Assembly (NCBI GenBank): GCA_036435485.1
Contig: CM071598.1
Location: 178,942,148-179,006,147, forward strand
Origin: Saposhnikovia divaricata
Taxonomy: Eukaryota > Streptophyta > Magnoliopsida > Apiales > Apiaceae
Length of the DNA: 64,000 bases
Reading direction: 5' to 3'
Of this stretch, positions 1 to 10,519 are shown piece by piece. The position numbers were made by a program, and so were the translations under genes. The notes beneath the pieces are model-generated. The model ran no database searches. It saw only the letters and a list, made by a program, of their open reading frames with translations, and was not told where the DNA came from. Every line of letters starts with the position of its first letter. Position 1 is the stretch's first letter.

Positions 1-607
1 AATAAGAGATTTACACGGAATTACTTGTACAAGACAGCCAAAGACACGCGCATTTGTTATACATGCATAACCATTATTGTAAAATTTTCAGTTCTGCCTA
101 TTAATTCTTATTAAAATTAAAGTGGCTTTAAGTATTTAGCAAAAAATAAAAAGTGGCTTTAAGCTTATTGTTGCTAGCTGGGTAATTAGACGATCTAATT
201 AACCCCCAAAGTGACAATGTACTTGTCTATTTATGCTTAGATTTTAGTGTTTGATAGTCATCACCTGCTTTATAATTTATTTTTTTATTAAAATATATCT
301 GCTTTATGCAGAGGTATAAACAGAAGTGTTAACCAACCTTACCTGGTATAGATGGTCACATATATAACTTGATTAATCTTTGGTTTTAGTTTGCTTTTAT
401 TGGGTAAACTACCTAGCTAGCTTAATTTTGCTCAAATCTGTCGCCTAAAAGATTATAGCATGACAAAAGAACCATTGTTAACATAACAAACTCTAGCTAC
501 GTTGAATCATATTTAAACCGTCAATTTTGTATGTAGCTTGTAGAATGCTTGTCTAGTAACCAGTTTATTGCAGTCTTGTTATTTGAATTCTACTTTCCTG
601 TTTGCAG
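1..607. other. Non-coding DNA upstream of the terminal exon
   Basis: AT-rich sequence with no open frame that resembles a protein. It ends in a pyrimidine-rich tract and TTTGCAG at 601-607, a good plant 3' splice site, so at least its right part is probably intron of the gene whose last exon follows. I see no repeat termini in it. Confidence 0.5.
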
Positions 608-751
608 GGTCTCCTAGAAGAGCTAGAAGAAGATTTGAAAAGGGTGAATAAAGGAAAGCCCCCGCTAAAGAACTCTGATGGAAAGCCGAAGAGGAACTTG
701 AACCCTGAAGCGTACAAAAGATTTGCGAAAGACCAGTTACTATGGTTGTAG
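608..751 (+). CDS. Terminal exon of an unidentified plant gene (3' partial)
   Basis: A 47-codon open stretch follows a clear acceptor (TTTGCAG at 601-607) and ends in TAG at 749-751. The peptide is highly charged and helix-prone at its start (LLEELEEDLKRVNKGK) and ends NPEAYKRFAKDQLLWL. Codon use is mixed and GC content is higher than in the flanking DNA, as expected of a real exon. I do not recognise the family and name no function. Upstream exons must lie left of the window. No transposon motif is present in the exon, but a CACTA terminus lies about 1.2 kb downstream, so it could be host sequence next to the transposon or a fragment carried by it. Phase 0 is assumed at the acceptor. Confidence 0.5.
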   Translation, partial: GLLEELEEDLKRVNKGKPPLKNSDGKPKRNLNPEAYKRFAKDQLLWL

Positions 752-1160
752 TAGAGTCCTCTGTTCTATTCGTTATATTCTCCTTATTAGACAGTAACGC
801 TTTAAAAAAATAGCAACTTATGTAGAGCAGCAAAATGGAAGTGAAAAACCTTAATGTGAATGAGGAGAAATTATTGATTACAACAATTGATAAGAAATAA
901 AAGGGGAATAATAATAGGGGAACCAATTCATCAAACATCACAAAATCAGAACATTAATGCAAACACATAAATAAAATCATTCAACCATTAACTTAACTAC
1001 ATAAACAAATATAAAAATTACACAATAAACACAATTTGTGTACCTTTAATTACAGAACCCAATAAACTCGAAAAGTAGAAGGCAATTAGAAGGTTGGTGC
1101 CCTAGAGAAATGCTGAGCCAGGGAGAAGCTACAAAATTAAAAAACCCAAATTAGTGTTCA
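752..1160 (+). other. 3' flank of the terminal exon
   Basis: AT-rich sequence following the TAG at 749-751, with several AATAAA-like strings (for example near 893-900 and 968-973) that could serve as polyadenylation signals. No coding potential. It runs into a GA-rich microsatellite. Confidence 0.35.
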
Positions 1161-1167
1161 TGGGGCA

Positions 1168-1238
1168 CAGGTGAGAGAGAGGGAGAGAGGTAGAGAGAGG
1201 GAGGGAGGGTGAGAGAGAGGGAGAGAGGTAGAGAGAGG

Positions 1239-1295
<57 letters not shown>

Positions 1296-1345
1296 GGAGG
1301 GAGAGAGCGAGAGGGAGAGAGGGAGGGAAAGAGCGAGCGAGAGGG
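1168..1345. repeat. GA-rich microsatellite
   Basis: About 180 bases of almost pure purine, (GA)n with GGGA interruptions. The long leucine-, proline- and serine-rich open frames on the other strand here are artefacts of this low-complexity tract. Confidence 0.95.
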
Positions 1346-1589
1346 AGGAAGGAGAACCAATATCCAATGTCTGCTAGAATGATAATTAAACTAATTGTGG
1401 GATAGAGATTGTGTCAGAGATAACCTAATTGAGAGAGAACTGAAGCGATAGCAGTGAAGCCATTGTAGAAACTGACTACTGAGAGTGGTAACGTATATAC
1501 AGTATTCCCCGGCCCCTTGTTAATTACTTACAATTTTCTTTTGATCAATTATTTAATTGTTTATTATAAACTATTTACTAACAAAACGT

Positions 1590-1999
1590 TTTCCTCAACG
1601 CTATATTAGTTTAACAAAATTTTATTCAAATAAAAAAACAAACTTTTATAAATATCAGAATATTACTTAAAATACATTAACTACCATAGCCATTTTAAAA
1701 ACGCTATTGAAGAGCTTAATATTTTTTTAAAAAAAATAAAAATTATATAAATATTACTTAATTTACGTAATCTTGCATAGTGTTTTCAAAAAACGCTATA
1801 GGAAAACTCCTTTACATAGCGTTTCTTTCTTAAACGTTACATTAGTAATTTTTATTTTATTTAATTTTTATTTAATTCTATAATAAAATTACTTGCATAG
1901 CATTTCTATTGTAAACGCTATACAAGTGATCTACTTAGGTAGCGTTTCACAAAAAACGCTATGCAAGTGTTGTTTCCCAAGATCAGATTTGTAGTAGTG
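1590..1999. mobile_element. CACTA (En/Spm-type) transposon terminus with subterminal repeats
   Basis: Sequence 1988-1999 reads TTTGTAGTAGTG, the complement of CACTACTACAAA, a typical plant CACTA terminal inverted repeat. Inward of it are at least five imperfect palindromes built from the motif AGCGTTT / AAACGCTAT (for example near 1690-1705, 1778-1800, 1817-1838, 1896-1922 and 1939-1967). This is the subterminal repeat array that plant CACTA transposases bind. Homology to the Athila LTR resumes exactly at 2000, matching position 13743 of the intact LTR, so this is a precise insertion end. The opposite CACTA end and the rest of that LTR are not found to the left, so they are deleted or outside the window. 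No transposase ORF is visible. Confidence 0.75.
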
Positions 2000-3941
2000 A
2001 AACAGAAACTTGATGCAAACTCACTATTAACTAAGCTACAACAACTTCGTCGACTCAACGATAACACAAACTCGAAAACAAATTACTGAAAACCAACGAA
2101 ACCATTAAACTCAGCAATCTGACTCTTCAACTCGTAATTTAAACTCAGAACTTAGCATCAAAAGAAAACTGCAGCAACTCAATCCAGCACATACCAACAA
2201 CAAATGACACATTCAAAGAACTACTTGCAGACACACAGACAAGAACATAAACATCATCAGAGCAACAATGTAACAAATTCGATTCTGGGGACTCGACACT
2301 ACCCCGAAACAACGAATTAAACAACAAAACTTTGCATCACAGCAACATAACCCAGTAAACTACAACAAAACTACATCTATCTGCAAGAACAAAACTTGGT
2401 AGAACAAAAACCAATTGTATAAAACTCGAACAAGGCAAATTAATAACTAACAGTCCAGATAATCCCAACTCGTGAACTCAAAATCTTACAAAAATCCAAC
2501 AGCAACAACAACTTAAACGTACTCGAGTCCTATAAGCATAACACGGACAACAACGAACAAACCTGTAGTAACTCAGCCAATAATTTGAACATACAGCAGA
2601 CAAAACCAGAAGAAAACTCAGAATTTTGCATCAACTAGACTATGAACTCGACAAACAGACCATAAACGAGACTCGGATTCTTAAACTCGGACATCAACAA
2701 CTCGGTAAAGAGCTCATGACAACAGCAATAATAGGCAACGAGTCGACTCAGTAACAACGAACGAAGACTCGATGATTCAGACAATGGAATCGGTAAAAAC
2801 ACTTGAAAGAAACAGACTCGAACTTAATTAACATCAGCAAATTAACAAATGATTTAAAAACGTAAAAGGGGAAGGTGATTTTGAACGAATTTAAAGAGAA
2901 GAAATGGGTGGTGTTTGTAAAGGAGGGAGAGGACAGGGGAGTGTATTTTGAAGAGGAGAAGACTGGGTTTGTTTTAGGAAAGAGGTTGGGCTCGAATGAA
3001 TTAACAAGAGAGAGAGAGAGAGATGGAGGAACGGTAGAGAGATTTGAGTGGGTTCGTGCGAGTGACACTAAAACAGGGGAAAAAGAAAGGGTTGTGTTAA
3101 GTCGTAGAAGAAAACAGAGCAATTAACTGCACTTCGAATTTTTAACAAAATAAACAGACAATAGAAGTTAGGCTTCGAATTTAGACAATTAAAACAGGTA
3201 AAACAATAAACAAAATTAATATTTTTGTGGTTTTTTTTATTATTGAAAATTAAATATGTAATTTACAGAGACTAATTACGAAATTAAAAATTATAATTAT
3301 ACTAAAACAATGATTTAGAAATAAATAACCCACAATAAAATGGAAGTTTAAAGGGCACAATTACAATTATTAAATAAAAACAAGAAATTAAATATCGTTA
3401 ATTTCAACGCCAAGTGGTTAGCTTTCACTACTTTGTCCACTAATCGGATTTACGAAAATAACGAAAATGAAGCGTGTATTAAAATGAAAGATCAAGATGA
3501 AGAAAATAAAAAGGGAATTAATAAAAGGGAAGTGTTTACAAAACTTGAAAACTAGTACTAAAAATGGAGACTACTAAATTTAGGTTAACTAAAACTAAGA
3601 TTCAGGATGTAGAGATACAAATGAAGGGGGCTATTTATAGAAAAATTTTAGGGTTTTTGGTTGGTGTGGGTTCATCCTAACCATTTATTTTGTTTTGTGT
3701 TGGCTAAATCTTGGCCATCCATTTTGTTTGACAACAAAATGCACCACACTCACTTCTCTTTCCTTTTCTTCTTGCTTTGGTCCTTCTTCTTTCTCTTTTG
3801 CCTTTCCTTGACATTTATTTCTTTATTTTGCCATTTCTTCATTTTTTCTCAAATTTCCAGAAATACAACAAAATAATTTATTAAAATATGAATTCAAGCA
3901 GCAAATAAGTAATAAAAATATGCAAAAATATGCAATTATCA
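2000..3941 (-). repeat. 3' LTR of the Athila element (outer part missing)
   Basis: Direct repeat of 13743-15693 with scattered substitutions, a different GA-repeat length near 3008-3022, and a 12-base indel near 3517. It ends in ...AATTATCA at 3941, directly before the polypurine tract. The first 620 or so bases of the LTR, present in the other copy from 13120, are absent because a CACTA terminus abuts at 1999. Open frames inside it are not conserved as proteins. Confidence 0.92.
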
Positions 3942-3957
3942 AATGCCCCCATACCTA
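3942..3957 (-). other. Polypurine tract of the Athila element
   Basis: On the minus strand the sequence reads ATAGGTATGGGGGCATT immediately before the LTR start TGATAATTGC. This is the expected plus-strand priming site and fixes the orientation of the element. Confidence 0.85.
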
Positions 3958-5214
3958 TCTTTTGCACGTCCTCGAGTAAAACACAAAGAAAAATACAGAA
4001 TGAAAAACCTATACTCACTGTCGTAGGAATCACGGGTAATTTTAGGTTTACCAACCCGTTAAACTCATAGACGATCTCTACAAGAGGAGTGTTGTCTCCT
4101 AAGGGTTTGTAGAAGATATACCCATAAAATCTTTGAAATGAGTCAGTAAGTATCCAACTTTCCTCTTTCAATCTCGGTTTCATTGGTGTCAACAAAAAAA
4201 TTTTGTAGGAAAATATATGCCTTAAAGATTATTCTAATAATAGCCAAGTTATAGGTTCCCACAATCCACATGATTAGACTCTAAAAATTTACAAAAAATC
4301 CCAAGGTGTGTAGTGAATTTAAGGCCCCTGATGGATAAAGTGCATACGAACATTTTCTCTTTTTCAACCAATATTGAACTGACCCATCTCTATCAAAACA
4401 AGTATCTAGCCAAACTTCACGATCTTAGCAGTTAGACCGACTGTGCAATGGTTGAGGTCCCACAAGACTTTTGCATCAATACCCATTTAGCGAGTTTTAG
4501 GTCAACAATCCCAGATCACAAGGGACCTTAGGTTGCTAGGCACAAAGTCCCCTCAGACTTACTTACTCGGGTTATCAATGAGCCCAACCTAGCCGATTTC
4601 CCTACTAAGAATTTATTATACAAAATTATACTAGCACTCTACAATTACAAACATTTATTGACTCTTCTTTTCTTTTTCTTTTTTTTTTCTTTCTTTATAT
4701 ATATATATATATATGACACTATAGGAGCAAGATTTCGCAAAGGTTTGATTCGACATTGTTCTAACATGTGGGTTCTCTCTCAGGTATCGAATAACATTCC
4801 TATACAATTTTTCCATCAAAGGTCTTGTGCAAATGTGTCGTCTTGGTCTTTTAAGCAAAAATTTGTTCGACACAAGTTTCATGAGGAAAACCTTACCTGA
4901 CTACGTTCAAATTATCTAAAGGCATTATACATACAATTTTTGAAAAATAGTCAACACCAACTAGTTCTAGAAATTAAAGAGTGGGAAGTACAACTAAGCT
5001 AAAATATCTCTATTTTTGGATTTTTTAAATTTTTCAATTTTTTTTGGATTTTTCAATTTTATGTATTTACACTAAAACCCTTCCCCATACCTAAATCATG
5101 CAATGTCCTCAATGTATGCAAAATGCAAGATAAATGACAAGGGAGAATGGTGAGAAAATACCTGAAAAGGATGAAAGAGAGTTTACAATTACCTACTGAA
5201 GAAACTTACTTGAA
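3958..5214 (-). other. Non-coding 3' region of the Athila element
   Basis: About 1.25 kb between the integrase end and the polypurine tract. It holds a pyrimidine run followed by a short TA repeat at about 4668-4714 and no open frame resembling a known protein. Athila elements often carry an envelope-like ORF here. None is visible. Confidence 0.6.
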
Positions 5215-6311
5215 TCATGGATCGATGAGGTAGATAACCTCTTCCTCGGGATCATTTGGCAGCTCTAAAAATGGTTTGAGTCTTTGTCCATTAACTTTAA
5301 ATATATCACCATTTTTAGGATTTTCAATTTCAACAGCACCGTGAGGAAAAACGACCCTAACACTGTAAGGACCTTCCCACCTAGATCTCAGTTTTTCGGG
5401 AAATAAATGAAGCCTAGAATTGTACAAAAGAACTTTTTGACCGGGAGAAAAAGATTTTCTCAAAATAGATTTATCATGAAAATGCTTAGTTCTTTGTTTA
5501 TAGATTTTAGCGTTCTCGTAGGATTCATTCTCAACTCCTCGAGTTCAGACAATTGCAACTTCCTATGACTACCGGCGATTGGTAAATCAAAATTTAACTC
5601 AAGAATGGCCCACAAGGCCCTATGTTCAAGCTCCACGGGTAAGTGACAGGCCTTGCCAAAGACAATCCGATAAGGGGACATGCCTAAAATGGTTTTAAAA
5701 GCGGTCTGATAAGCCCACAAGGCATCTATCAACTTAGTTGACCAATCCTTCCTATTTGAGTTGACAGTCTTTTCTAAAATTTGCTTAATTTGATGATTCG
5801 AGACTTCAACTTGCCCACTAGTTTGAGGATGGTAAGGGGTGGCTAGACGATGAGTTATTGAGTACTTTTTCAAAAGAGACTCAAATTGACGATTCTTGAA
5901 GTGCTTGCCTTGGTCACTAATGATAGCCCTAGGTGTACCGAAACGAGAAAAGATATTCTCTTTGAGGAATTTAAGAACGACCTTGTTATCATTGGACCTA
6001 GTAGCAATGGCTTCCACCCACTTAGACACGTAATTGATCGCTAACAGAATGTAAAGGTTGCCAAAGGAACTAGGAAAGGGGCCCATAAAATCGATACCCC
6101 TGATGAGTGGGTATTTTATTCACCTAAAACGTTTCCATTTGGCTTAAAACAAATGTTTGTACTCGAGTTGTGGTATTTTTGATCTCCTTTAAGGGTATTG
6201 TGCAGGAATGTCAATCATAGGTGTTAAAGGAATGAAGCGGAGCAATCAGAGCGCAAAGCGGAGTTATAATGAAGAAAAAGGGAAAACTGCAATGTTCTGG
6301 ACAGAAGGTAC

Positions 6312-6416
6312 GGCGCGGCAGCGCCGTGTTGGAGCTCATGGATGGCGCGGCAGCGCTGAGGGAAGTCTGTGGCGCGGCAGCGCCGTGTTCCTGCAAAGAA
6401 GTGGCGCGGCACCGCC
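6312..6416 (+). repeat. Four GC-rich palindromic repeats in the solo LTR U3
   Basis: The motif GGCGCGGCAGCGCC(GTGTT) occurs at 6312-6330, 6344-6357 (one change), 6371-6389 and 6403-6416 (one change), spaced 27-32 bases apart. Each is nearly self-complementary. They lie about 90-190 bases upstream of the TATA box, where enhancer repeats of LTRs usually sit, and stand out against the AT-rich surroundings. Confidence 0.85.
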
Positions 6417-6504
6417 GGTTGTTCTGACAGAAAATTCCTGATTTGCTAAATTTTCGAGATAAAGTAAAAATAAAATTCCTTTCGAACTACTTGCACCTGG
6501 AGGC

Positions 6505-6514
6505 CTATATAAAG
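6505..6514 (+). promoter_or_regulatory. TATA box of the solo LTR
   Basis: CTATATAAAG in a GC-richer context, followed by an A-rich leader containing AAAAACCCTAG. It is the likely start of the R region of this LTR, and transcription would run rightward. Confidence 0.6.
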
Positions 6515-8083
6515 GAAGAAAAACCCTAGAATAGAGAGGTCTGACCACGTATTTTATTTACGGAGTTTTGAAGCACGAAGAAGCGAGGAAGAAGATAGTT
6601 TTCAATTTATTCTTGTATTCTTCCTAGTTTGTGGATGCTTGGTTTGGGTGTATTCTTTAGAACCCTTGATATTTGTTTCAATCATTATTCGTTTTCTTCT
6701 ATCATGTTTACATTGGAACCCATGGTGACGATTAGTTTGATTATGAACTAATTCGTTGTCATGGGGTTTTAGCGGATTTATTCATGAAGTTTATTTGTTG
6801 AATCTTCTCGATGCCTATAGTGTGATTGATGTGATATCCTATCATGGTTGATTTAATTCGTTATAGGAGAGTAGCTAACTCCTGTAATTGTGTGTTAATT
6901 CTTATTGAAGCGAAAGTGGATATAGGAGTTTAGAACTTGCCATGCTAGCATAGGTTTATGCGTGAGAATATCATTCATAATTAGAATCGTAATTCTAACC
7001 GTTTTATGACGACTATGTGATCCATTGAATGCTTGTACTTCAACCATTATGTTTCAATCTTTATAGACATATAGAGATTAGGCATAATTGGGAGACTAAG
7101 TGATTTCTATCTTTATTGTGGATGTTACTTAGGATGGTATTTGTGCAACGAAGGTTGGCTTATATCAGTTTTGTGTATTCGATCAGGTATTAACAAATCA
7201 CATGAAAAGGCTAGAGAAGTGGAGACTATAGATGGATTTTTTAATGAAGTTAAAATCCCATGTTTTATTCGCATAAGCAATTCGACATAATTCTTAGTTC
7301 AAGTAGTTGATAATTAGTTATAAATCTTAGAGTAAGTGTAGTGATAAACAAAAATCCAATTGTTAATTTGTCGTAGCATTGAATAATAATCATACATCGG
7401 TGAGTGAATTAACTAGACAATACAACGAGTCCCTGTAGGAACGAATCTTATTTGCTATCTATATTACTTGAGATCACGTGCACTTGTGTGTTGAGTTTGG
7501 TCGTAACAACCCCATACAACGAAAATCTCAATGGTTAAGATGGGGTTCATTGGCATCATGTTTCTCCTAGTGATCTTTCCTAAGTGTTGACACCTATTAC
7601 ATGCGGCACAGTATTCAGCAGCATATTTGAACAAAGTAGGCCAATAAAAACTGCTTTGGAGGATTTTAGCGGCTGTTTTCTTAGCACTAAAAAGCCCTCC
7701 ACAGGCTTGGTCATGGCAGAAAGAAAGGATATTCTTGAATTCATGATTTGGATGCACCTCCGAATGATTTGGTCGGGGTAGTATTTAAAGAGATACGGGT
7801 CGTCCCAAAAGAAGTGATTGACTTGTGAAAAGAATTTGGATTTATCTTGAGAGGACCAATGAGAGGGAATGACGTCGGTTGCAAGATAGTTGACAATATC
7901 GGCGAATCAAGGGGGAGTAAAGATGGATAGAAGTTGCTCGTCCGGAAAAGATTCGTTTACAGGAGAGTCGATGGTTGACTCCACTATCAAGTGAGAAAGA
8001 TGATTGGCGACAACATTCTCAGAACCCTTCTTATCCCTAATTTCTAAGTCAAACTCTTGAAGCAAGAGAATCCACATAATCAA

Positions 8084-9268
8084 TCAGGCTTTAGAGTCTT
8101 TCTTAGAGAATAGATAACGAAGAGCGGCATGATCGGTGTAGACAATGATTTTCGAACCGATAAGATAGGACCGAAACTTGTCGAGAGCAAAGACTACGGC
8201 TAGAAGTTCTTTTTCGGTGGTAGAATAATTAAGTTTGGAATCATTCAAAGTCTTGCTAGCATAGTAAATGACATGGGGCATCTAATCGATTCGTTGCCCT
8301 AAAATGGCTCCTACCGCATAATCAGAAGCGTCACACTCAACTCGAAGGGGAGATTCCAATCGGGAGATCGAATGATTGGGGCAGAAGTCAATTCTTTCTT
8401 AAGATGCTCAAAAGATTGTAAACAATCGCTGTTGAAATCGAATTTGACATCTTTCCCGAGAAGATTGGTTAAAGGCCTAGCCTTATTGCTAAAATCCTTA
8501 ATGAAACGCCTATAAAAGCCTGCATGGCCTAGGAAAGAACGAATGGCTTTGACCGACTTGGGTGGGGGTAGATTTTCAATGAGGTCAACTTTGGCTTTAT
8601 CGACTTCTATCCCCTTTTCAGAAATTTTATAACCAAGAACGATCCCTTCCTTAACCATGAAATGACATTTCTCCTAGTTGAGAACGAGGTTAGTTTTTTT
8701 TACACCTATTTAAGACCAACTCAAGATGGTTTAAGCACTGGTGAAAAGTCGAACCAAAGATGGAGAAGTCATCGATAAAGATCTCGAGAAAATCCCCTAC
8801 CATGTCAGAAAAGATGCTTATCATGCACCTTTGGAAAGTGGCTGGAGCAGTGGTTAGACCAAAGGCTAAACGTCGATAGGAAAAAGTTCCAAACGGACAT
8901 GTGAAAGTGGTCTTTTCTTGGTCTTCGGGAGCAATGGGAATTTGAAAATAGCCAAAATAACCATCTAGAAAACAATAGAACGAATGACCAGCTAACCTTT
9001 CTAACATTTGATCGATAAAAGGCAAAGGAAAGTGGTCTTTTCTAGTGGCAGAATTGAGTTTCCTATAGTCTATGCACACTCTCCACCCGGATTGAACACG
9101 GGCGGGCACTTGCTCATCATTCTCGTTGGTGACAACGGTAATGCCAGACTTCTTAGGAACTACTTGAATGGGGCTGACCCAAGAGCTATCAGAAATGGGA
9201 TAAATGGTCCCATTATCGAGACACTTAAGAATTTCTTTTCGAACGACTTCCATCATGGTGGGGTTCAA
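8084..9268 (-). pseudogene. Athila reverse transcriptase and RNase H, frameshifted
   Basis: On the minus strand 9268-8690 carries the RT fingers and palm: WRVCIDYRKLN, FPLPFIDQMLERL, CFLDGYFGYFQIPI, TTFTCPFGTFSYRRLAFGL, PATFQRCM and the catalytic box as FIDDFSIFG. After an A-run at about 8695-8703 the frame shifts, and a TAG stands where a Trp codon is usual. The thumb continues at 8658-8311 (VLGYKISEKGIEVDKAKVD, IRSFLGHAGFYRRFIKDFS). RNase H is seen at 8281-8084 (YYASKTLNDSKLNYSTTEKELLAVV, TDHAALRYL) and ends early at a stop. The enzyme would copy element RNA to DNA. This copy cannot. Confidence 0.9.
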
Positions 9269-9415
9269 ACGCCGTTGAGGGTCTCGAATAGGTTTTGCAT
9301 CATCAACTAAGTGAATTCGATGTTGGACAATGGCCGGACTAATTCCTTTGATATCAGAAATACTCCAACCTATGGCCTCCTTATGTTCTCTAAGTACCCT
9401 AACAAGCTCATCCTC

Positions 9416-10318
9416 TTATGACTCGGTCAAATCAGAGGCGATAATAACGGGAAGAGACTCGTTAGGACCTAAATAAGTGTACTTAAGAGTGTCGGGAAGA
9501 GGTTTCAGTTCTAAATCGGGCGGCATTGACTCAACGGGTTCACTATTTTCGAGAAGAGATAGAGGAGATGATTCAACATCTTGATTATTTGTAGGAATGG
9601 TGGAATCTAACATAGCGTTGACCTCACTTGTATATTCAGAAACATCCAAGTTTTGACCAAAGTGGTTTAAACAAAAGTCGAGGGCCTCGTTAGAAGTCAT
9701 GAAATTTTGATCAACTATTTCATCAATTAAATTGACATCCATAGGTTGATCATGAAAATCATCGGGTTGTTTCCCAACATGAAAAATATTGAGGTCAATG
9801 GTCATGTTCCCGAAGGTTAGTTTCATTAATCCATTTCTACAATTAATCAAAGCATTCGAAGTAGATAGAAAAGGACATCCTAAAATGACGGGAATTTGGT
9901 ATGTCGGATTCCTAACCGGTTCGGTTTCTAGTACCACAAAGACAACAGGAAAGACAAAATCTCCAACTTTAATTAGCACGTCTTCGATGATCCCCTTAGG
10001 AATTTTGATTGATCTATCTGCTAATTGAAGGGTAACATTCATCTTTTGAAGTTCTCCTAACCCTAGGGTTTGGTAGACAGAAAATAGAAGCAAGTTCACA
10101 CTAGCGCCTAAATCGAGTAATGCCTTGTCCACAAAAGAATTACCTATAACACATGAAATTGTGGGACAACTGGGGTCCTTATATTTCACGGGAATCTGGT
10201 TAGAAAGGATTGAGCTCACTTGAGATGTCAAAAAGGCTTTCTTAGGGACCTGGGTGGTTCGCTTATGAGTGCACAAATCTTTTAGACATTTCGCATAAGA
10301 GGGAATTTGTTGAATCAT
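9416..10318 (-). pseudogene. Athila aspartic protease region
   Basis: The 300-residue minus-strand frame holds the retropepsin-like active site as LDLGASVNLL, where the usual DSGAS has Leu in place of Ser, and the downstream ILGCPFLSTSNALINC. The frame ends in a TAA at 9416-9418 that interrupts the link to RT (the RT ORF 9268-8690 is in the same frame), so this is one in-frame stop in a gag-pol frame. The protease would cut the polyprotein. The active-site change suggests it would not work. Confidence 0.85.
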
Positions 10319-10519
10319 GTCTAAAAGAGGAATGTTGACATTAACTTGCTTAAAAACCTATAAGATCTTGTCTAATTGAGCAGTTTGCTTATTAGAGACG
10401 AGGCGTTGTGGGGAAGGAGCCTTTGGTTTATAGACTTGTTCTTCGGGAACGGGCTCCGAGGTTGTTCTACTCGAAGAAGACGGCTGACTAGAAAGAGGTG
10501 AAGAGATAGGAATTGGAGT

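Larger units (their letters stand above)
6101..7508 (+). mobile_element. Solo LTR (1408 bp) inserted in the integrase
   Basis: The insert begins TGATGAGTGG and ends GTCGTAACA (TG...CA) and is flanked by perfect copies of ACCCC at 6096-6100 and 7509-7513. Removing the insert and one ACCCC restores the integrase reading through VWG-IDFMGPFP, so the boundaries are exact. A TATA box (CTATATAAAG, 6505-6514) and a typical LTR 3' part (GTCCCTGTAGGAACGAATC near 7430) place it on the plus strand, opposite to its host. No primer site, polypurine tract or coding remnant is present, so it is the product of recombination between the two LTRs of a former full element. It is not the same LTR family as its host. 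Confidence 0.92.
5215..7757 (-). pseudogene. Athila integrase, interrupted by a solo LTR
   Basis: Three pieces on the minus strand. The N-terminal part (7757-7509) shows the zinc-binding end: HDQACGGLFSAKK with the usual second His of this region replaced by Leu, and CAACNRCQ. The catalytic core (6095-5460) shows the first Asp region distorted (AINYVSKWVEA), then ISDQGKHF with the second Asp, and TPYHPQTSGQVEVSNHQ with the Glu. The C-terminal part (5463-5215) has FSPGQKVLLYNSRL and RWEGPYSV, the usual post-core module. A 1408-bp solo LTR with a 5-bp duplication sits between the first two pieces, and a frame change lies near 5460. The gene is dead. In intact form it would join element DNA into the host genome. 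Confidence 0.88.

Noticed and set aside
1151..1367. Overlapping Leu/Pro/Ser-rich open frames on the minus strand
   Set aside because: They are translations of a GA microsatellite and lack any non-repetitive sequence.
2748..3126. Open frames on both strands of 80-120 codons
   Set aside because: They lie within the Athila LTR, are only partly kept in the second copy, and resemble no protein.
3958..5214. Envelope-like ORF of the Athila element
   Set aside because: No frame of adequate length and no signal peptide or membrane segment in the expected place.
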